A stretch of DNA of 64,000 nucleotides, from contig JAEMWC010000134.1 of the NCBI GenBank assembly GCA_016490735.1, forward strand, positions 1,117,501 to 1,181,500, given 5' to 3'. Position 1 is the first letter of the stretch, and each line of letters starts with the position of its first letter. The notes below the pieces were generated by a model. It saw nothing but the letters and a program-made list of their open reading frames with translations. It had not been told where the DNA came from and ran no database searches. Position numbers and translations under genes: made by a program. Positions 58,801 to 64,000 of the stretch are shown one piece after another. The DNA is from Pachyseris speciosa (taxonomy: Eukaryota > Cnidaria > Anthozoa > Scleractinia > Pachyseridae).

Positions 58801-61800
58801 GTGCGGCGTAAGGAATAAGACAGATCCAAACATGCATGATGTAGCTACCATGTTCGTCAATCTCACCTGCTTTTTCCCAGTCAACAGCTTCAGGCAGATT
58901 CTTGGCATTCCTTCCTCGTGGTATTTCAAATCTCCTTCCTCCATTCAAGGTACCACTAACATCTTCTCGCAGTAGTCCCTTTGTTTTCTCCATCTCCTCT
59001 TCTGTCATGTCCGCCATGTGGTTTGTCTTCAGTCTGTAGCCTAAGTGTTGGCGGTTTCTGGACTTGATGAATCTGTTGGGTGTTGGTATATACCTTCTTA
59101 AAGCATGCAGATGGCGTGTGAAAGTAATCATATGATTGTCGTCAAAACACGTTAGGATATCGAAATCAGCTTCGGAAGCTTTTTGATGACAATATGTGTG
59201 AACCTGAATCCTAAATTATTGTGTGAAAAATATCTAGAAACAAATGCACCTACGCAGAAGTTCCTCCAAATAGCTTTCATTCCAGTGGTTACGCTTGCAA
59301 ATACGGCGGTATATCTAACAGATGACACTTGAACTCTTTCTTTTTTTCTTAAGGGAAGATAGAGTGTAAGCAATGTATATACTTACTGTCCGTTTTGTTG
59401 TGCCTTATCTCGGGACTTTTATCTTGTTTCTGGACTTAAAAGTTATGCTGTGCTAAGGTGCATTCCTCAAACAAACATCCTTCACAAACGATCTGCTCTT
59501 ATTTCTTTGAAATCTGGGCTGCCCTTCAATCATTTGAGAGTTTTTGCTACACCAATAATAGAAGTTCCCTGACCCATATTAGCACGAAGATTTATAACGA
59601 TAAAAAATAAGAATTTTTCAAAAACAGGAACGCAAACATATAACAGCAGGATTTGTACCATAAATATCAAGGTCTGACTCACCTTAAATTGTGTCTGTAG
59701 ATGTCTTTCCTAGATTCGTGCTCTCGCTTAGAAACATAACTCTTCTTATATCTTGTCTTAAACGACTTGAACAAAGCGTTCACAACATCTTCATAGTGTC
59801 GCATAACAACCTCATAATCGGATTTCACATCCGTATTCGAACTCCCGAAAGCACCAGTGCTGCTGGGACCTGGTGATGGGTGAATTGTCTCTTTTTTCTC
59901 AGTCGACTGCTGAGCAATAGTTTCCGTGGGCTCCTCAAAACCGTCCCCTTGATGAGCGGCATCTTGTTTAAAGCTTCTAAGAGATACTTCAGTGGGTCGG
60001 ATGTGGTAGGTGATGAAGTGGTGCGAGCAAAGTTCGATGGATGAGATAGAGTAAATGGAGAACCTGATGTGCTGTGAGGCATGAACTCTACCATGGGGTT
60101 TATTTCACCCAGGGATTTTTCCAGCTTTTCATGCGAAAAATCGAAGCATTGAAGATCTGGAGGAATTAACATACGCAGTCAGTAAAATCAACGCAACAAT
60201 TTGGGTGAAACTATTCCTAAATAATTAGATATCTTAGGTACTCGGCTGTATTGGCTCAATCTTTGCTTTGGTAGATTTAAGGGGTAATACCCGCTACCTT
60301 GTGGCCTTAGTGCCCTTAGAGTGGCTTCAGCTACTTGATCACATTAATTTGTGAAGTATCCTTGTCACTCCAGCCACATCCCACAAGCTTACGTTTTCAC
60401 TGCTTGTATCAGAACTTACAAGGATATCCAATAAGGGATAAAATCACATTTCATCAAAGCCGTTGTCCCAACACAATTGATTATCAGAGATGTCCGTGTC
60501 TAGTCGATAAAGGAATTTATTTATTTATTAATGTATCTATCTCTGTTTTCATTTGTTTACTTATTTATTTTGTTGATTTTATGAAGCTAGAGAGATATGG
60601 AGGTCTAACTACAGTTGAAAACGTATACTTGTGGAGAAGGCCTAATCATAACGATCATGACATACCTGTTGGAATATTAAACGCATTATAGTTGAACTTC
60701 CAAGCTTCAAACTCGTGATAATCGAGGATGTAATGGTCATAGTAAGATGACAGCAGCGTGTCGTATCCCATCATTTCGTAACGCAGTGGTTTTAGAGGCC
60801 GCGTTTTAGTGGTGTACAGAGTGTAGGTGTTGACCTTGTCATAAATTGTGAAGGAATGTTCCCACTTGGCGCATTCTGTACCATTCAGCTCGGCCACACC
60901 GGAGTACTGAAGCAAGATGTAAGCAGGAATGAGAATTGAGTTGTATAACTGGTGTAATTGCCGTCGTTATATTGTGGTTTTCAATTGTTCAAAAGACATA
61001 ATTGTACATCAGACCTGTTATAGCCTGAATTTCAGCTGTCTGTCTCTCGATCGCTCTCGTGAGTGAGCGACCAAGAAAACAGCGCGCTGAAATTTAGACT
61101 AACCCGACTAGCCCGTTCTGACATGATTATCGCTTTTCAGGCTTCGAATTTTCCTTTTGTTTATTTATTTATTTATTTATTTATTTTGATGAACGTTGTA
61201 CGTGACCCTATTTGTATCGGTATATTCAATCAGCGATTGACTTAGTCTGAGATATTTTCCTACCTTAAAATACACTGGTGCTGGTATAATACTTTGTGCT
61301 TTTATGGGGAATTTTCTTGTCCCTCTCCTGTGCAGACATCCCGTAAAAGTTTTCTGTTTTAGCTCAGAGTATTCAGGAACTATTTTGCACGCAAACCCAT
61401 GCTTTCCAAGATCCTCGCGTTGAAATGTTCTGTCCATTCCTGAAGTAGTTAAGAAATTTAACTATGGACATTAAATCACCTTATAAAACAAAGGCTGAAT
61501 ACTAATTCCTGACAGATAAATATATGAAATTACAGACTATTCACTAAATCCTATCCGTCAGATTACAACTTGTACAAGGGTACATAAACTGGACTAAAAA
61601 GGCTAGCCTGCCACTACTGAAAGCGACGAAAGCCTTACGCGAAACGCAGTTTTTGTTGCACTTTATTAGCAGAAAGAATCAGGGTTTCTCTAATTCATTG
61701 ATACGATAGAATGTTCAATTGTACATACTTTTGAGACACCGAATCAAGCAGGCACTTAAAAATTTAAGTGGCTCTAATCCGCTCCGAATGACCCCTTCGG

Positions 61801-63591
61801 AAGAGATTATAAAGTTATTGTATTGTATTGTATTATTTTACAATTCTTTTACATGTAGTAGCGGAGAGCATATATTAAGAACTTTAATTTGAATTTGAAA
61901 TCAAGCACTTTTTTCATATTACCAGTACCTGTTGTTGAACGATTTGTCATGCTTTTCTCAGTTTAGCATTACAGCTGAGGGCAGCTGTTATTAAATTAAT
62001 AACAATAACAACAACAACAACAATAATAATAATAAGTGTTTATTTACAGAAGCAAATTAGGAGATTGAAAAAGGTATCCCTATCTAGTAACTAACTTGGT
62101 AGTAATTAACTAGCAAATAAGCAATTTCCTTCTCACCGTTGTAGTAGTCAATTCTACTCATCTTTTTAGTCTTTGAGTACCAGGCCTCAAAAGGTTCCAC
62201 AATGTCGCCATAAGGAAGCGACAGCACGCCTTTGGTATGATAATCATCCGGGAACTCTAGAACCTCTTCCACTGCAAACACGTGACGTGTCACGCGCTTC
62301 TCAAGAGGAATATCCGGGACTTCATCATCTCGATTCAAGTTGTAATAGAGGATTCCTGTGATAGAGGACAACTAATTATAAGGGATCTTGGGATTCCCAG
62401 GAATCCTGACCTATACGTCAAGAAAAGCATAAGAAATCTTTTTTTCTTTTAATTACTTCCCTAACACCGGATCATGTCTGGGGGCAGCCCGAAGGAAGTA
62501 GTAGTAGTAGTAGTCTTTATTGCCAAAAGATAAAGGTACATGTATTTTGTGTCCGATCTCACTTAACAACTGATTTTAGTGCTGTGTGTGGAACCGGGTT
62601 GCTCAAAACATGTTCGTCCGCTGTGATTCCTTCCTTCCTTCCATGACCGTGGTCATGTGACTCCGTTTGGGAAGTACATGTGCACTTGATCAAAAATGAT
62701 GGAAGGTGCTGATAGCCCTAGCCTGACCTGCATGTTGGAAATCATGAGATAGCCAGATAAGAAGCAGAGATTGAATGCTCTTCTGGTGGTGAGGTTATAG
62801 TCGAAGAAATATATTTTGTCAAAAAAGTCCCTCACTTACAGGTCTTGTGAGAGATAGTTACGTACTCATTCGATTCAGAGATAGCAAACCGGCGTTTCTT
62901 TAAAAGAACTGCCGTATAAATGTCTATAATGAAACACCTGCAGCTTAGGTCTTCGTGCAAAATCTAATAATATTTTGAAAAACCATGAAAGAATGATTTT
63001 CTGACTATTTGGTCTGGTCATGCCGTCCACTATTTGTCGGCAATTAAAGTCAGTATCATTAACATCTTCATTGAATATGATAACTTATTGTCATCAGTAA
63101 GTCGGGCGGGGTAAAGCTGACTTCACTAATTTGAAGAACTTTTGATCATAATCAGAAGCTTTCCTTGCTCCGGAAACGCAAAACAAAATAAATTAGATTC
63201 CAACGGGCCAGATACTTGTCACATACTTAGACTGTAAAGAGATACCACGATTGATTTTCTCTAGTATTCAAATAAGGCCATAATCATGTAGAATGCACTG
63301 GTTTCAACTCTCAAAGAATCCAGAAAGTCAATAACAGTGTAAGATTGTAATTCAGTAAAATTGAAGCATTTGAAAACAAACACATTAATCTGCATGTCTA
63401 AATGACAAAGCATGCTGTGGATTCGTACAAACAAAAGTTCGTGTGTACGTACACCTTTCCAGGGGCTTAACATAAAATACGAGATTTACAGCACTTACCA
63501 GCCACAAAAGCAAGAAAATGATAGCCAGTCGCCTACGCAAACTTCGGTACTTATTTGCCGTTGAATTGAGCCACGACAGAACCTTCACCAT
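55898..63591 (-). CDS. Papain-family (C1A) cysteine protease, counting factor associated protein D type, about 670 aa
   Basis: Exons: 63591-63499, candidate 62782-62728, 62355-62137, 61439-61264, 60906-60666, 60156-60064, 59986-59683, 59072-58867, 58006-57915, 57175-57014, 56756-56567, 56079-55898. With these, all phases fit (671 codons with stop). The N-terminus is a membrane anchor (IIFLLLWL) after a basic stretch. The long N-terminal region has [27 protein letters not shown] and [13 protein letters not shown], as in the cfaD group. An I29-type pro-region ([20 protein letters not shown]) precedes [11 protein letters not shown]. Catalytic residues are in [11 protein letters not shown] (Cys), [12 protein letters not shown] (His) and WLIKNSWS (Asn). 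It is probably a lysosomal or secreted protease. Two details are inferred: the small second exon, and a 77-bp intron (60063-59987) needed to keep frame. Confidence 0.85.
58268..58345 (+). repeat. Retroelement 3'-end-like fragment (Penelope/SINE type)
   Basis: The sequence ctgaagaagggccaagcctg followed by cgtttggaaacgtt resembles the motif near the ends of Penelope-like elements and related SINEs (GAAGAAGGGC...GAAACGT). It is only about 80 bp, in an intron of the protease gene, with no coding part. Confidence 0.4.
61157..61186. repeat. (TTTA)n microsatellite
   Basis: Short run of TTTA units in a protease intron. Confidence 0.9.
61440..62136. other. Protease intron, no gene
   Basis: Holds a repeat-like stretch near 61,600-61,830 (ctgaaagcgacgaaagcc; a short tattg repeat) and an AAC/AAT microsatellite near 62,000-62,034. 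Nothing coding was seen. Confidence 0.4.
62860..63490. other. First intron of the protease gene, nothing recognised
   Basis: No repeat ends or exon-like frames with support were seen here. Confidence 0.4.
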
Positions 63592-64000
63592 AAATAACAA
63601 CCAAAAATCGACTCAACAACGGCAAGCATTGCATTGGAAAACCAATATTTGACCACACTTCACTGGAGAAAAGAAAAATCAATTTCCTGGGCGATTTTCT
63701 TGGGATAAAATCCTTTAACCCGAGTCGAAGCCTTTGTAGATTTTTTGGAGCGACCTCACTCCAGGGTGCGGTTTTCGTAAGGTCAGTTGTGTGAAAGTAA
63801 TTTTGGTGCAGTGACCGTGCGTTTCGCGCCATGATCACAAACTGTTTGAGTAACTGACGAAATGAATTTTTCCCGCCCGCTGCTCTGGTGGCAAACGCCA
63901 TACCACCTGCTAGGTTCCAGGACATCGCGGTTGGTGAGAAAGGTCACGTTATGCTTTTCGGCCATTAACATTAAATAAAACTAACAAACGAGAGAAGCAA
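63592..64000. other. Upstream region of the protease gene
   Basis: Expected to hold the promoter and 5' untranslated part of the minus-strand protease gene. Minus-strand frames here (to 63,971) lack recognisable domains. I see no clear TATA motif. Confidence 0.35.

Overview
The window is animal genomic DNA, most likely from a cnidarian and probably a coral or other hexacorallian. Genes have GT-AG introns of 0.1 to 16 kb, the sequence is AT-rich, and non-LTR retrotransposon pieces, tRNA-derived SINEs and inverted-repeat elements are common. I had no database, so family names rest on motifs I recognise and on exon chains whose phases I checked by hand.

Layout. (1) 1-10.9 kb is a decayed Polinton/adintovirus-type integrated virus: major capsid protein (cut by the window edge), packaging ATPase, several small genes, a retroviral-type integrase and a protein-primed DNA polymerase B on the minus strand. 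Most of these genes carry frameshifts or stops, and one is split by a 1.08-kb inverted-repeat element. The right end is a large hairpin joined to a 5'-truncated LINE. (2) 11.9-25.3 kb holds a five-exon minus-strand gene whose product has tandem death effector domains, a TRADD-N-like domain and a coiled-coil tail with an internal duplication. Its introns contain hAT, L1-like and SINE remnants. (3) 25.4-27.8 kb is mostly retroelement debris. (4) 27.9-53.6 kb is BSDC1 (BSD domain-containing protein 1), 12 minus-strand exons encoding 487 residues. Its 16.2-kb intron 7 contains a young, apparently intact 10,114-bp DNA transposon at 33,957-44,070. That element has 180-bp terminal inverted repeats and a 9-bp target duplication, and carries two convergent multi-exon genes: a 1105-aa zinc-finger/DUF6589-like candidate transposase and a 581-aa RecQ-like helicase. 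(5) 55.9-63.6 kb is a minus-strand papain-family (C1A) cysteine protease gene of the counting-factor-associated-protein-D type.

The most interesting signal is the 10.1-kb transposon together with two short inverted-repeat elements, at 3,381-4,460 and 12,472-12,794. All three start with TAGCCT, have a CGCAG motif just inside and carry 9-bp target duplications, so they look like one autonomous element and two non-autonomous relatives. From memory the closest described group is AcademH, the helicase-encoding lineage of Academ transposons, so the family is probably not new. The second item is the DED-DED/TRADD-N gene, an unusual apoptosis or immunity architecture, with a one-base frame problem in its first exon.
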